A stretch of 43,229 bases of DNA from an uncultured Ignavibacteria bacterium (GCA_937944105.1 CALDZP010000012.1:1-43229), one strand, 5' to 3'; positions 19,726-29,204 are shown, counted from the stretch's first letter. Translations and numbers: made by a program. Notes: generated from the sequence alone by a model not told the origin.

Positions 19726-22479
19726 TTAATGTGCATCCAACCAATTATCACCGATTCCAATATCGACTTTAACCGGGACTTTTAATTTAATCGCATTTTC
19801 CATTTCTTTTTTTACAATTTTTTTGACTTCATCCAGTTCATCTTTGTGAACTTCAAAAACAAGTTCATCATGAACCTGAATGATCATTGCCGATTTTAAT
19901 TTTTTTATTCTGAATTCATTGGAAATATTGTTCATTGCAATTTTAATCATATCGGCAGCTGTCCCTTGAATGGGCATATTAATAGCCTGTCTTTCTTCAG
20001 CAGAGCGTACCGTTGCATTTTGTGAGTTAATGTTTGGGAGATATCGTCGTCTCTTTTTTAATGTTTCAACATACCCATTTTTATGGGCGAATGATTTTGT
20101 TTCTTCAAGGTACTTTTGCACATTTTTGTAAGTCTTGAAATATCGATCTATTAATTCTTTTGCTTGCGTTTGTGGAATTCCGAGACGTGTTTTTAATCCA
20201 AAAGGACCAATCCCATAAAGAATTCCGAAATTTACTTCTTTTGCTTTTCGTCGCATTTCGGGAGTTACTTTATCAATTGGGACTCCAAAAACTCTTGATG
20301 CAGTTGATGCGTGAATATCAACATCATTTTCAAAAGCTTCTATTAAATTAGGGTCTTCGCAAATGTGAGCGAGGATTCTCAATTCAATTTGTGAATAATC
20401 GGCACTTAAAATTTTCCAGTTTTTATCTGGAACAGCAAAAGCTTTTCTTATTTCTTTTCCAAGTTCAGATCTAATTGGAATGTTCTGGAGGTTCGGATCA
20501 CTGGATGAAAGTCTTCCAGTGGAAGTAATTGTCTGATTATAATTGGTATGAACTCTACCGGTTCTTTTGTTAATCAATTCAGGTAATGAATCAACATAAG
20601 TATTTTTCAATTTGACAAGTTGTCTGAAGTTAATCAAATATTCTATTATAGGATGTGTGAATCGAATCTGTTCCAATGATTGAATGTCAGTTGAGTAACC
20701 GGTTTTGGTTTTCTTTGTAGGTTCTAATTTTAATTTTTTAAATAAAATCTCTTGTAGTTGTTTTGTTGAATTTACATTAAATTTTTCACCTGCTAATTCG
20801 TAAATCTTAAATTCTATATTAGAAATTTGTTTTTCCAGTTCAAGACTTAAATCCTGCAAATCATCTGTATTGATGTAAACACCTCTTAATTCCATTTCAG
20901 ATAAAGTTTTTACTAAAGGAAATTCAATTGATTCGCATAGTTCAAGTAATTGTTTAGATTTTAATTCATCTTTTAATATTAAATACAACTTATAGGTTAT
21001 GTCGGCATCTTCACACGAATAAATCTTAAGATCATTAACAGGGACATTCCACATCAATTCAGAATTTTTTTTATCGCCAATTAGTAATGAAATTTTGTAG
21101 GTATCGTAGTTTAAATATTTTTTAGCGAGATCATCGAGACCTGTAACATTATCTGGATTCAAAATATAAGAAGCTACCATTGTATCAAAGAAAGGTAATT
21201 GAACATTTATATTATAATTGTATAAAACATTAATATCATATTTAATATTTTGTCCGATTTTAAGTTTTGAATTGTCTTCCAGAATACTTTTGAAGAGCTC
21301 TAAGTTTTTTCTGTCTTTATCATTTACATTAAAATTTTTGTGATAATCAAGTTTATAAAAATAGGCTTCATTTTTTTTAAGACAGAATGACAAACCAACT
21401 AAATTTGCATCGATAGAATTTAAGTTATCAGTTTCCGTATCAAAAACAATAAAATCGGATTCTTTTGCTTTATTAATAAAGTTTTCAATTTTTTCTTGAG
21501 AATCTAGGAGAATATATTCAGTGCCTGAAATTTCTTTTATTTTGATTTCTGATTGTTCATCAGTTAAATCAAAAAGAGTTGGGGTCTTAGATTGAATTTT
21601 AGTATTTAAAATATTTTCCAATCTTTTATTAAAGGTTTTAATTTCAAGTTCATTTAATAAGTTTTCAATGGTGCTTACATCAGGTGATTGAATTTTCAAA
21701 GTTTCAATATTAATGTTTAATGGTATATTCTTTTTAATTGTTACAAGTTCACGAGAAAGATATGCTAACTCTTTACCTTCAAGCAATTTGTTTTTTAATG
21801 CCTCTTTGGTAATGTTATCAATATTGTTATAAATATTATCAAGGGAACCAAATTTTTGAATTAACTCAAGAGCAGTTTTTTCACCGATTCCTTTAACGCC
21901 AGGAATGTTATCGGTTGGGTCACCTGTCAAGGCGAGAAAATCAATAAATTGTTCTGGTTTTAAACCATATTCATTCTCTACTTTATTGACATCATAAACT
22001 TCAGCATCTTCAACAGACTTCTTTTGAGGTTTATATACATAAATTCCATCATCTACCAATTGAAAGAAATCTTTGTCTGGTGTTACAAGATATGTACTGA
22101 CATTTTTCTTTTTAAATTGATTAGATAGTGTACCAATGATATCGTCGGCTTCATAACCAGGAGCAGTTATTATTTTTATATCAATGGCTTGAAGAATTTT
22201 TTTTATGTAATCAAGCTGATAAATCATATCATCGGGAATCAATTGCCGATTAGCTTTGTATTCTGGGAATTTTTCATGTCGGAAAGTTTTTTCTTTTGTA
22301 TCAAATGCGACGGCTATATAATCAGGTTTTTCATTCTCAAGGATTTTAATTAAAGAAGAAAGAAAACCATAAACTGCACTGGTATTTTGATTCTTTGAAT
22401 TTCTGAGTGGTCTCGATATGAAAGCAAAATAGGCTTTATAAGCCATTGACATTCCATCAATCAAAAACGCTTTTTTCAT
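19726..22479 (-). CDS. polA: DNA polymerase I
   Basis: Replicative gap-filling and repair polymerase of 917 residues with three domains. The 5'-3' nuclease (about 1-290) includes GMSMAYKAYFAF, GYEADDIIGT and LTGDPTDNIPGVKGIGEKTA. The 3'-5' exonuclease (about 325-510) keeps its acidic residues in VFDTETDNL, GQNIKYDINVL and YSCEDADITYKL, so proofreading is probably active. The polymerase has LSADYSQIELRILAH (about 693), the O-helix RRKAKEVNFGILYG and VHDELVFEV (about 871). Phe in the O-helix is the usual dNTP-selective form. The gene starts 7 bases after the permease gene on the same strand. Confidence 0.98.
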   Translation of the reverse strand: MKKAFLIDGMSMAYKAYFAFISRPLRNSKNQNTSAVYGFLSSLIKILENEKPDYIAVAFDTKEKTFRHEKFPEYKANRQLIPDDMIYQLDYIKKILQAIDIKIITAPGYEADDIIGTLSNQFKKKNVSTYLVTPDKDFFQLVDDGIYVYKPQKKSVEDAEVYDVNKVENEYGLKPEQFIDFLALTGDPTDNIPGVKGIGEKTALELIQKFGSLDNIYNNIDNITKEALKNKLLEGKELAYLSRELVTIKKNIPLNINIETLKIQSPDVSTIENLLNELEIKTFNKRLENILNTKIQSKTPTLFDLTDEQSEIKIKEISGTEYILLDSQEKIENFINKAKESDFIVFDTETDNLNSIDANLVGLSFCLKKNEAYFYKLDYHKNFNVNDKDRKNLELFKSILEDNSKLKIGQNIKYDINVLYNYNINVQLPFFDTMVASYILNPDNVTGLDDLAKKYLNYDTYKISLLIGDKKNSELMWNVPVNDLKIYSCEDADITYKLYLILKDELKSKQLLELCESIEFPLVKTLSEMELRGVYINTDDLQDLSLELEKQISNIEFKIYELAGEKFNVNSTKQLQEILFKKLKLEPTKKTKTGYSTDIQSLEQIRFTHPIIEYLINFRQLVKLKNTYVDSLPELINKRTGRVHTNYNQTITSTGRLSSSDPNLQNIPIRSELGKEIRKAFAVPDKNWKILSADYSQIELRILAHICEDPNLIEAFENDVDIHASTASRVFGVPIDKVTPEMRRKAKEVNFGILYGIGPFGLKTRLGIPQTQAKELIDRYFKTYKNVQKYLEETKSFAHKNGYVETLKKRRRYLPNINSQNATVRSAEERQAINMPIQGTAADMIKIAMNNISNEFRIKKLKSAMIIQVHDELVFEVHKDELDEVKKIVKKEMENAIKLKVPVKVDIGIGDNWLDAH

Positions 22480-22486
22480 AGTTATT

Positions 22487-23899
22487 TCACTGTTTCTTTT
22501 TTACAAAATACTTCCAATAAAAATAAAAAGGAATTCCAAATGAAATTAAGATTAAACCCATCATAGCGTTACTTGTATCGGAATAAAGTGTATTACCTAC
22601 GAAGAGTATAGAAAAAATTACAAAAGCTGCTGGTAAAAATGGATAACCAATGACTTTATATGGTCTACTAACTTCAGGCATTTTTTTCCTTAAAACAAAA
22701 ACACCAAATGCTCCCATTCCATAGAATAACCATGATGCAAATATTACGTAATCAGAAATTGTATCAAATGTTCCAGTTAAAGTTAAAATGCTTGACCAGA
22801 TTCCTTGAACTATCAAAGAAGTTCCTGGAGTTGAAAATTTTGGATGAGTTTTACCAAGAGGTTTAAAGAATAATCCATCTCTTGCCATTGCAAAATGAAC
22901 TCTCGCTGTAGCTAAAATACTTCCATTTACTGCACCAAAAGTTGAGATAATTATTGCAAGGGAAATAATTGACCCGCCCATTGGACCAAATAAGGTTTCT
23001 GCCAGAGTGGCTCCAACAAGTGGAGATTTTGCTATTTTATCAATTGGTAAAATATACATGTAAGCAATATTTATGATAAGATATACACCCATAACAATTA
23101 GAGTTCCAAAAGCTAAAGCTTTAGGAACATTTCGTTTTGGATTTTTAACTTCACCAGCGACAAAGGTTACATTATTCCATCCGTCATAAGCCCAGAAAGC
23201 GCCTGCTAATGCAAGACCAAACATTGTCAAGACATTATATTCATTATGAACTGGTAGTGCATCGCTGGTGAGATTTTCTAAACTTCCATTACCAAAAATA
23301 AATGCAGCGAAAGCAAGAAGAAGGATGGAAGCAATTTTAACAAAAGTAATGAATGTTTGGACTCCGCCACCAAAAATTACTCCAACATAATTTATTCCAG
23401 TAATGAATAATAAACATAAAATCGCCACTGCTTTAGTTCCAAAATCTGCTAAAGGATAAATATTGCCTACTAAAGGAATATAAATTGAGAATTTTTGAAC
23501 ATCTTCTGAAAATTGAGGATACTTTATGAAATAACCTAAGTACTCTGAAAATACCACTGCTATTGATGCCTGACTCCCAGTTTGTATAACAGCAAGAATT
23601 GACCATCCATAAACAAATGCAATGAAATCACCGTACATTGTTTTAAAGTACTTATATTGTCCTCCTGTTGCATCAATCATCCCAGCAACTTCGGCATTTG
23701 TTAAAGCACCGATGAGAGTAAAAACTCCCGCAACAACCCATGCAAGTAAGACAAGTTCAGGTGACATAAGTTGCTCAGCCATGATAGAAGGTTTTCTAAA
23801 AACTCCAGAACCTATCATTGACCCAGCAACTATCATTGTAGCAGCAGTTACAGAAAGTCCCCTCACCAAGCCATCAGAGGTTTTTTCTAATTGTTTCAT
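22487..23899 (-). CDS. APC-superfamily amino acid permease
   Basis: A 470-residue inner-membrane transporter with about 12 hydrophobic helices. Helix 1 holds the unwound substrate-binding motif GSMIGSGVF of the amino acid/polyamine/organocation superfamily. Later motifs include FWAYDGWNNVTFVAGEVKNPKRNVPKAL and TARVHFAMARDG, typical of the L-type (LAT-like) branch. Substrate is probably a neutral amino acid, but this is inferred from family only. On the minus strand, GAGG lies about 9 bases before the ATG. It is the first gene of a permease-polA pair. Confidence 0.88.
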   Translation of the reverse strand: MKQLEKTSDGLVRGLSVTAATMIVAGSMIGSGVFRKPSIMAEQLMSPELVLLAWVVAGVFTLIGALTNAEVAGMIDATGGQYKYFKTMYGDFIAFVYGWSILAVIQTGSQASIAVVFSEYLGYFIKYPQFSEDVQKFSIYIPLVGNIYPLADFGTKAVAILCLLFITGINYVGVIFGGGVQTFITFVKIASILLLAFAAFIFGNGSLENLTSDALPVHNEYNVLTMFGLALAGAFWAYDGWNNVTFVAGEVKNPKRNVPKALAFGTLIVMGVYLIINIAYMYILPIDKIAKSPLVGATLAETLFGPMGGSIISLAIIISTFGAVNGSILATARVHFAMARDGLFFKPLGKTHPKFSTPGTSLIVQGIWSSILTLTGTFDTISDYVIFASWLFYGMGAFGVFVLRKKMPEVSRPYKVIGYPFLPAAFVIFSILFVGNTLYSDTSNAMMGLILISFGIPFYFYWKYFVKKKQ

Positions 23900-24198
23900 T
23901 TTTTTCCTCGTTTAATTTTTGAAATTATAAAAATTGATAAGTAATTCAAATAAAATTTTGTTCTGGTCTGATAATTCTTTTTATAGCTAACTTTTGAAAA
24001 TAATTTTTATTAAAGTGTAGTGTTTGTAAATTTTAATACCCTTTAATCTTAGAGTCTACTTCAATTAATCATTTGAAAATTATAAGAATGAAGTGAAACC
24101 AATAAAATTTTTAATGATGAAAATTAATATTAGAATTTTTTATCGTGATATTTAATTTCATTTCAAATCGCTAAATCAATCTTTGTATATTTGCAACA
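23900..24198. other. Divergent permease/alr promoter region
   Basis: A 299-base AT-rich region between divergently transcribed genes. On the plus side TATATTTG (24186-24193) sits immediately before alr. On the minus side only the GAGG ribosome site of the permease is clear, and no TAnnTTTG match was found. No small ORF, RNA gene or strong inverted repeat is evident. Confidence 0.45.
24186..24193 (+). promoter_or_regulatory. Putative -7 element of alr
   Basis: TATATTTG matches the Bacteroidota -7 consensus TAnnTTTG and ends 5 bases before the alr ATG. The expected start site falls at or next to the A of the ATG, implying a leaderless or nearly leaderless mRNA. A TTG at the right distance is missing (TTTC is present instead), so the call is tentative. 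Confidence 0.4.
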
Positions 24199-25314
24199 AT
24201 GAGACCGACTTATGCAGAAATAAATTTATCGAACCTGATTTTTAATTATCAATCAATTGCAAAAAAAGTTGGGCAAAATGTTCATATTATGCCTGTTGTT
24301 AAAGCAGATGCTTATGGACATGGTATGATTCAATGTGTTGAAGCCTTATTAAAAGTAAAGTCAAAACCAAAATATTTTGGTGTTGCATTAATTGAAGAAG
24401 CAATTGAGCTTAAGAAATTTTTTCCTCAAGAAAAAGTTCTTGTATTTGGTAAGATTTATGAAGATGATTATAAGTTAATTTTGAAATATGGTATTACTCC
24501 AACGGTTTATGATTTTTTAACATTGAAGAGTTTGACTGAGTATGCCAAAAATCAAAGGAAGCAAATCCCCGTACATATTAAAGTTGATACAGGAATGGGG
24601 CGTGTTGGAATTCAACCCGATGAGATTGATGGGTATATTGATTTTTTAATTAAAGAAAAATCGATAAAACTTGAGGGAGTTTATACTCATTTTGCTACTT
24701 CTGATACTGCCGATAAAACATTTGCAAAAATTCAACTTGAAAGATTCAATCAGGTTTTAGATAAAATCAAGAGTAAGAATTTAAAGGTTAAGTATTTTCA
24801 CGCTGCAAATAGTGGTGCAATATTAGATCTCCCTGAATCTTATTTCAATATGGTTCGTCCTGGCATTTCCTTATATGGTTATTATCCCTCAAATGAAACT
24901 TCGAAATCAATTCCATTAAAGCCTGTAATGTCTATTAAAACTAAAGTTTCGTTTTTAAAATGGGTGGAAGCTGGGACGAGCATTAGTTATGGTAGAACTT
25001 ATTTTACCAGGGAAAAAACTCAAATTGCAACTTTACCAATTGGTTATGCGGACGGTTATAATAGATTGCTTTCTAATAAAGGGAAGGTGATTTTTAATAA
25101 TAAATTATTTGATGTTGTTGGTAGAGTGACGATGGATCAAATTATGGTTAATTTTGAAATGGAAAAAATAAAATTAAATGATGAAGTGATTGTGCTTGGT
25201 TCTCAAGAAAATGTTAAATTTGATGCAGATGATATATCACAAATTATTAACACTATTCCTTACGAAGTTTGTACATCTATATCAAAAAGAGTAAAAAGAA
25301 AGTTCACATACTAA
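24199..25314 (+). CDS. alr: Alanine racemase
   Basis: PLP enzyme that converts L-alanine to D-alanine for peptidoglycan. The N-terminal TIM barrel carries the PLP-binding Lys35 in PVVKADAYGHG. The second catalytic base is Tyr264 in ISYGRTYF, and VGRVTMDQIMVNFE belongs to the C-terminal beta domain. At 371 residues it has the expected length. No Shine-Dalgarno sequence precedes the ATG, consistent with the promoter motif lying only 5 bases upstream. It begins a long run of closely packed genes that ends with folC. Confidence 0.97.
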   Translation: MRPTYAEINLSNLIFNYQSIAKKVGQNVHIMPVVKADAYGHGMIQCVEALLKVKSKPKYFGVALIEEAIELKKFFPQEKVLVFGKIYEDDYKLILKYGITPTVYDFLTLKSLTEYAKNQRKQIPVHIKVDTGMGRVGIQPDEIDGYIDFLIKEKSIKLEGVYTHFATSDTADKTFAKIQLERFNQVLDKIKSKNLKVKYFHAANSGAILDLPESYFNMVRPGISLYGYYPSNETSKSIPLKPVMSIKTKVSFLKWVEAGTSISYGRTYFTREKTQIATLPIGYADGYNRLLSNKGKVIFNNKLFDVVGRVTMDQIMVNFEMEKIKLNDEVIVLGSQENVKFDADDISQIINTIPYEVCTSISKRVKRKFTY

Positions 25315-25315
25315 A

Positions 25316-26731
25316 TTGGATTTTGTAAAATTTTACATAGTTCAACTCGTTAAAAGTGCAGCTTCTCGAATCAGGTTTATTGATAAAGAAAAGGAAAAGC
25401 TTCTTTCTAAACTTGTTGCACGAATTGAAAATAGTAAAGAACTTTTCCCCGATCTTAAATTGATGGAACGAGTTGTTGAACTCGAGGAAGTTGCATCAAA
25501 ATTGATTTCCATCTATCGAAGATTAAATAAATCACACATTGACCTCGAAAAAATTAGCTATCAATTTGTAAGTGATAGAGATGCAACTCAATCAATTTTA
25601 AGAAGATTTGTTCAAGGAAATTTTAGAACTGGCATAATAAAATCCAAAAGACCAAAAATTGTTTTCGATGATACAACATTCACTATTTATGAACTTAAAG
25701 AACCCGATGAAGTAGAAAATGAAACATCAAAAAATGTGAATGACATAAAGCCGAAAGTCGATTTATTGGAGTTTTTGGATTTTAAAGATGAAGAAATTGT
25801 ATCATTAAAAGTAGATGGTTTTACAGAACAAATTCATATTGATGAATCTGATAGAAATAACTTAAACAATCAAGAATCAGGGCTTGAAGAAAAATTAGAA
25901 ATAGAACCATCTGAAAAACTTGAAATTGAGAATGGCATAGCGAAAAAATCTTTCGAGAAGCAAAAAAAAGATAAAGAAATAGAAAAAGGTGAAGAAGATC
26001 TGGTTTTACCTCTTGACTTTGATTGGGACAGCAATAAAAAATTAGATACAAATTCAGAAAAAGACTTTGAAGAAAATAAATCTACTCAAGATGAAGATAT
26101 CGAACATAAAAAAATAGAATCGAAAGAAATTCAAACCAAATTAGATGATATATCCACAATTAATAGTGAAAATGAGCTCGACTCTCAGAAAATTCAAGAC
26201 GATATTAATAGTGAACTTTATGATCGAAATGTTACAACCGAACACGAATTAGGAACTCAAAATATAGAAGAAGATAAAGGTGTAACTAATGTTGAAGAAG
26301 ATGAATATTCAGAACTTTCAAAGCAATTTTCTAATTCTTTTGAGGACAAAGATGAGAATTTGTACCTTGATTTCGAGAAGATGATCTTGGATAACATTCT
26401 TGAAGTAGATGAATTATTAACAAAAATAATTAAACAAAAAATCGATGATGAAGCTCATTTAAAAATTATTCAAAAAGCTTATAGGTGCTTTCAATTAGCA
26501 AAAGAGTTAGAATTTGATTTAATTTCAGAATTAATTAAAGTTTACTGGTTATCACTTGTAGCAATTCGAGATCAAAAATTAATAATTGATAAAACAGTTT
26601 CTGAATTAATTAGAAGCACTCTTATAGTTTTAGTTACTTTAATAAAACAAAGAGAAATTGATCTCGAACCATTCATGCAAAAACATAATCAATTAAAAGA
26701 AAAATTAATATCAATAGGTTATGAGGTATAA
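25316..26731 (+). CDS. Unknown protein with acidic low-complexity centre
   Basis: Not recognised. The 471-residue product has three parts. A basic helical N-terminus (about 1-115) includes VKSAASRIRFIDKEKEKLLS. A highly acidic Glu/Asp/Lys/Asn-rich linker (about 125-345) is probably disordered. A helical C-terminal domain (about 350-471) includes EVDELLTKIIKQKIDDEAHL and STLIVLVTLIKQREIDLEPF. No signal peptide or membrane helix is present, so it is probably cytoplasmic. The start is TTG one base after the alr stop, with no ribosome site; the first in-frame ATG is near residue 48. It lies between cell-wall and sugar-nucleotide genes, which does not define a role. Confidence 0.65.
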   Translation: MDFVKFYIVQLVKSAASRIRFIDKEKEKLLSKLVARIENSKELFPDLKLMERVVELEEVASKLISIYRRLNKSHIDLEKISYQFVSDRDATQSILRRFVQGNFRTGIIKSKRPKIVFDDTTFTIYELKEPDEVENETSKNVNDIKPKVDLLEFLDFKDEEIVSLKVDGFTEQIHIDESDRNNLNNQESGLEEKLEIEPSEKLEIENGIAKKSFEKQKKDKEIEKGEEDLVLPLDFDWDSNKKLDTNSEKDFEENKSTQDEDIEHKKIESKEIQTKLDDISTINSENELDSQKIQDDINSELYDRNVTTEHELGTQNIEEDKGVTNVEEDEYSELSKQFSNSFEDKDENLYLDFEKMILDNILEVDELLTKIIKQKIDDEAHLKIIQKAYRCFQLAKELEFDLISELIKVYWLSLVAIRDQKLIIDKTVSELIRSTLIVLVTLIKQREIDLEPFMQKHNQLKEKLISIGYEV

Positions 26732-26732
26732 T

Positions 26733-27800
26733 ATGAAAACATTTGCTGTTATAATGGCTGGTGGAGTCGGATCAAGATTCTGGCCAAGAAGTAGAGAAAA
26801 AATGCCTAAACAACTTTTGAAGATTTTTGGCGAAAATACAATGATTCAAGATACTGTAAAACGAATTAATAAATTAATACCATTTGAAAATATTTTTATA
26901 GTTACGAATAAAACTCAAAAAGATGAAATCAAAAGACAGATCCCAGAAATTCCAGCTCAAAATATCATAATTGAACCCTTTGGAAGAAACACCGCAGCAT
27001 GTATTGGACTTGCATCTATAATTATAAATAATTTTCATCCTGATGCCGTTACAATTGTTCTACCTTCAGATCATATCATTCGTGATGTTGATGCTTTTAT
27101 AGATATTATGAGGCGTGCAACTGAATTTGCTTATAAAAGAAAAGGTTTGGTAACGATCGGAATTCAACCCACTAGACCTGAAACTGGTTATGGTTACATT
27201 CAAAGAGAAGAGTCAGAAATTGAAGAAAATATTTTTAAGGTGAAAACATTTGCTGAAAAACCAAATTATCAGACTGCTGAGAAATTTTTGGAAAGTGGTG
27301 ATTTTCTCTGGAATTCCGGTATGTTCATCTGGCGTGTGGATGTTATTCTGGAAGAATTTAAAAAACATATGCCAGATCTATATGAAGGACTTGAAAAACT
27401 TCAGAAACATTTGATGAAAGATGATTTTCAAAAACAAGTTGAACTAGTTTATGGTATGTTAAGGAGTATTTCAATTGATTACGGTGTAATGGAAAAATCT
27501 GACCGTGTTTATGTAATTAGAAGCACATTCGGGTGGAGTGATGTTGGAAGCTGGGAAGAAGTTTATCAGTTAAGTCATAAAGATGAGAATGGTAATAGTA
27601 TTCATGGCAATTGTTTTTTAGATGATGTCAAAAATTCTTACATCTTTTCAGATGATAAATTTACTGCTGTACTCGGTCTTGAAAATTTGATCATAATCAA
27701 TACTGATGATGCGCTGCTTATTGCAAATCGAACTCATTCGCAAGATGTTAAAAAAGTTGTTGATTATTTGAAAATGAAGAAAATGAATGATTATCTATGA
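26733..27800 (+). CDS. manC: Mannose-1-phosphate guanylyltransferase
   Basis: Makes GDP-mannose from GTP and mannose-1-phosphate for polysaccharide or glycan synthesis. The nucleotidyltransferase signature VIMAGGVGSRFWPRSREKMPKQ is at the N-terminus. FAEKPNYQTA, FLWNSGMFIW and SIDYGVMEKS, followed by FGWSDVGSWEEV, are family motifs. The protein has about 355 residues and lacks the C-terminal mannose-6-phosphate isomerase domain of bifunctional forms. I chose ATG 26733 over 26721 because GAGG at 26723-26726 then has 6-base spacing and the protein begins MKTFAVIMAGG. The 3' end overlaps the next gene by ATGA. Confidence 0.94.
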   Translation: MKTFAVIMAGGVGSRFWPRSREKMPKQLLKIFGENTMIQDTVKRINKLIPFENIFIVTNKTQKDEIKRQIPEIPAQNIIIEPFGRNTAACIGLASIIINNFHPDAVTIVLPSDHIIRDVDAFIDIMRRATEFAYKRKGLVTIGIQPTRPETGYGYIQREESEIEENIFKVKTFAEKPNYQTAEKFLESGDFLWNSGMFIWRVDVILEEFKKHMPDLYEGLEKLQKHLMKDDFQKQVELVYGMLRSISIDYGVMEKSDRVYVIRSTFGWSDVGSWEEVYQLSHKDENGNSIHGNCFLDDVKNSYIFSDDKFTAVLGLENLIIINTDDALLIANRTHSQDVKKVVDYLKMKKMNDYL

Positions 27801-28423
27801 AGAAACTTATTACAGAGGCTGATATCAATAAGCTTATCAAGCAGGGCATTAAAGAAATTTTCATAGATCCTGATACAATTTTAACTCCTTTGGCAAAGGA
27901 TTTATTAATCCGTGAAAAAATTGAAATAAAAACCTCGAGGAATTCTACACAAGAAATTTCTAATTACACTGAAAATAAAACAATTGTAATTGGTTCTGAT
28001 CATACAGGATACAGAGTGAAACAAGAGTTAATAAAATTTTTAGAATCGAAGGGTTATAAAGTAATTGATGCTGGAACAAGCTCTGAGCAATCTTGTGATT
28101 ATCCAGATTTTGCATATGCAGTTGCTTATGCGGTTAAAGATAATAAAGCTCAGCGTGGAATTATGATTGATGCAACTGGTATTCCTTCGGCTATTGTTGC
28201 TAATAAAGTCAAAGGAATTCGAGCTGCAGTCGGATTTAATGAATATGCGATAAGAAGTTCAAGAGAACACAATAACTCAAACGTTCTTACTCTTGGAGCG
28301 AGAGTTTTTGATATCGAAATTTTGAAATCTTTCATAACTATCTGGTTGAATACAGCATTTGAGGGTGGAAGACATCAAAAACGCCTTGATAAAATCTCAG
28401 AAATTGAAAACCGCAACCAATAA
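27797..28423 (+). CDS. RpiB-family sugar-phosphate isomerase-like protein with EutT-like N-terminal extension
   Basis: Residues about 62-208 are a LacAB/RpiB fold: VIGSDHTGYRVKQEL, REHNNSNVLTLGARV and the phosphate-binding GGRHQKRLDKI. The family loop that normally reads CGTGxGxSIAANK is DATGIPSAIVANK here, so the catalytic Cys of E. coli RpiB is Asp125 (codon 28169-28171) and two Gly are Ala and Pro. Nor is there a Glu where mycobacterial RpiB carries its alternative base. Residues 1-48 (ITEADI...TILTPLAKDLLIREKIEIK) resemble the N-terminal segment of EutT. It may still isomerise ribose-5-phosphate, act on another sugar phosphate, or be non-catalytic. ATGA overlap with manC. Confidence 0.8.
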   Translation: MKKLITEADINKLIKQGIKEIFIDPDTILTPLAKDLLIREKIEIKTSRNSTQEISNYTENKTIVIGSDHTGYRVKQELIKFLESKGYKVIDAGTSSEQSCDYPDFAYAVAYAVKDNKAQRGIMIDATGIPSAIVANKVKGIRAAVGFNEYAIRSSREHNNSNVLTLGARVFDIEILKSFITIWLNTAFEGGRHQKRLDKISEIENRNQ

Positions 28424-28439
28424 TTAATTTATCCTTAAT

Positions 28440-29204
28440 ATGATGTTCCAAACCATTGCTGAAGTTATTGATAAAAAAATTTTAACTGATCAAATAATAC
28501 TTCTTTCATTCAAATCTAAAATTCTGGCTGAGAATGCAAAACCTGGTCAGTTTGTTAATATTAGAGTATCAGAAACATGTTATCCTTATTTAAGACGACC
28601 CTTTTCATTTTGTGATGTCGAAAATGATTTAATTAAAATTCTTTTCACAGTTTCTGGCCAGGGAACAAAAGCACTGGCTGAAGCTATCATTGGGTCAAAG
28701 TTTGACATAATTGGTCCATTGGGGAATGGTTTTACTTTGGTCGATGACTTTCAGGATGCAATTTTTGTTGGAGGTGGTTTAGGCATTGCGCCTTTTCCTT
28801 TTTTAACAAAATTTATTTCAAAGAATAAAAATATTTATACTTACATTGGTGCGAGAAATAAAAATTATATTGTAACTTATGGATTAAAAAATTATCGAAT
28901 TGCTACAGATGATGGAAGTTTAGGTTTCAAAGGAAATGTCGTTGAATTATTGAAACAGGATTTGGTTAATAATTCTTTCAGAGAAAAGATAAAAATATTT
29001 GGGTGTGGACCTACTCAAATGCTTCGATCTTTAAAATTATTGTGTGAAGAATTTAATTTGAATTGTGAGGTATCCACAGAAGCTGCAATGGCATGTGGAT
29101 TTGGAATTTGCCAGGGATGTCCGATTGAAAGTGCAGATTCTTCTGGTTATAAACTCGTTTGTAAAGATGGTCCAGTTTTTAATATAAATGAAATTAAGTT
29201 ATGA
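28440..29204 (+). CDS. pyrK: Dihydroorotate dehydrogenase electron transfer subunit
   Basis: FAD and [2Fe-2S] subunit that passes electrons from dihydroorotate oxidation by PyrD to NAD+. The N-terminal FAD-binding barrel contains LRRPFSFCDV. The NAD-binding domain contains VGGGLGIAPFPFL and KIFGCGPTQML. The cluster ligands are spaced C-x4-C-x2-C-x13-C in MACGFGICQGCP and the following VCKDGP. The protein has 254 residues. Two ATGs at 28440 and 28443 are equally possible starts. It overlaps pyrD by ATGA, which fits a stoichiometric complex. Confidence 0.95.
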   Translation: MMFQTIAEVIDKKILTDQIILLSFKSKILAENAKPGQFVNIRVSETCYPYLRRPFSFCDVENDLIKILFTVSGQGTKALAEAIIGSKFDIIGPLGNGFTLVDDFQDAIFVGGGLGIAPFPFLTKFISKNKNIYTYIGARNKNYIVTYGLKNYRIATDDGSLGFKGNVVELLKQDLVNNSFREKIKIFGCGPTQMLRSLKLLCEEFNLNCEVSTEAAMACGFGICQGCPIESADSSGYKLVCKDGPVFNINEIKL

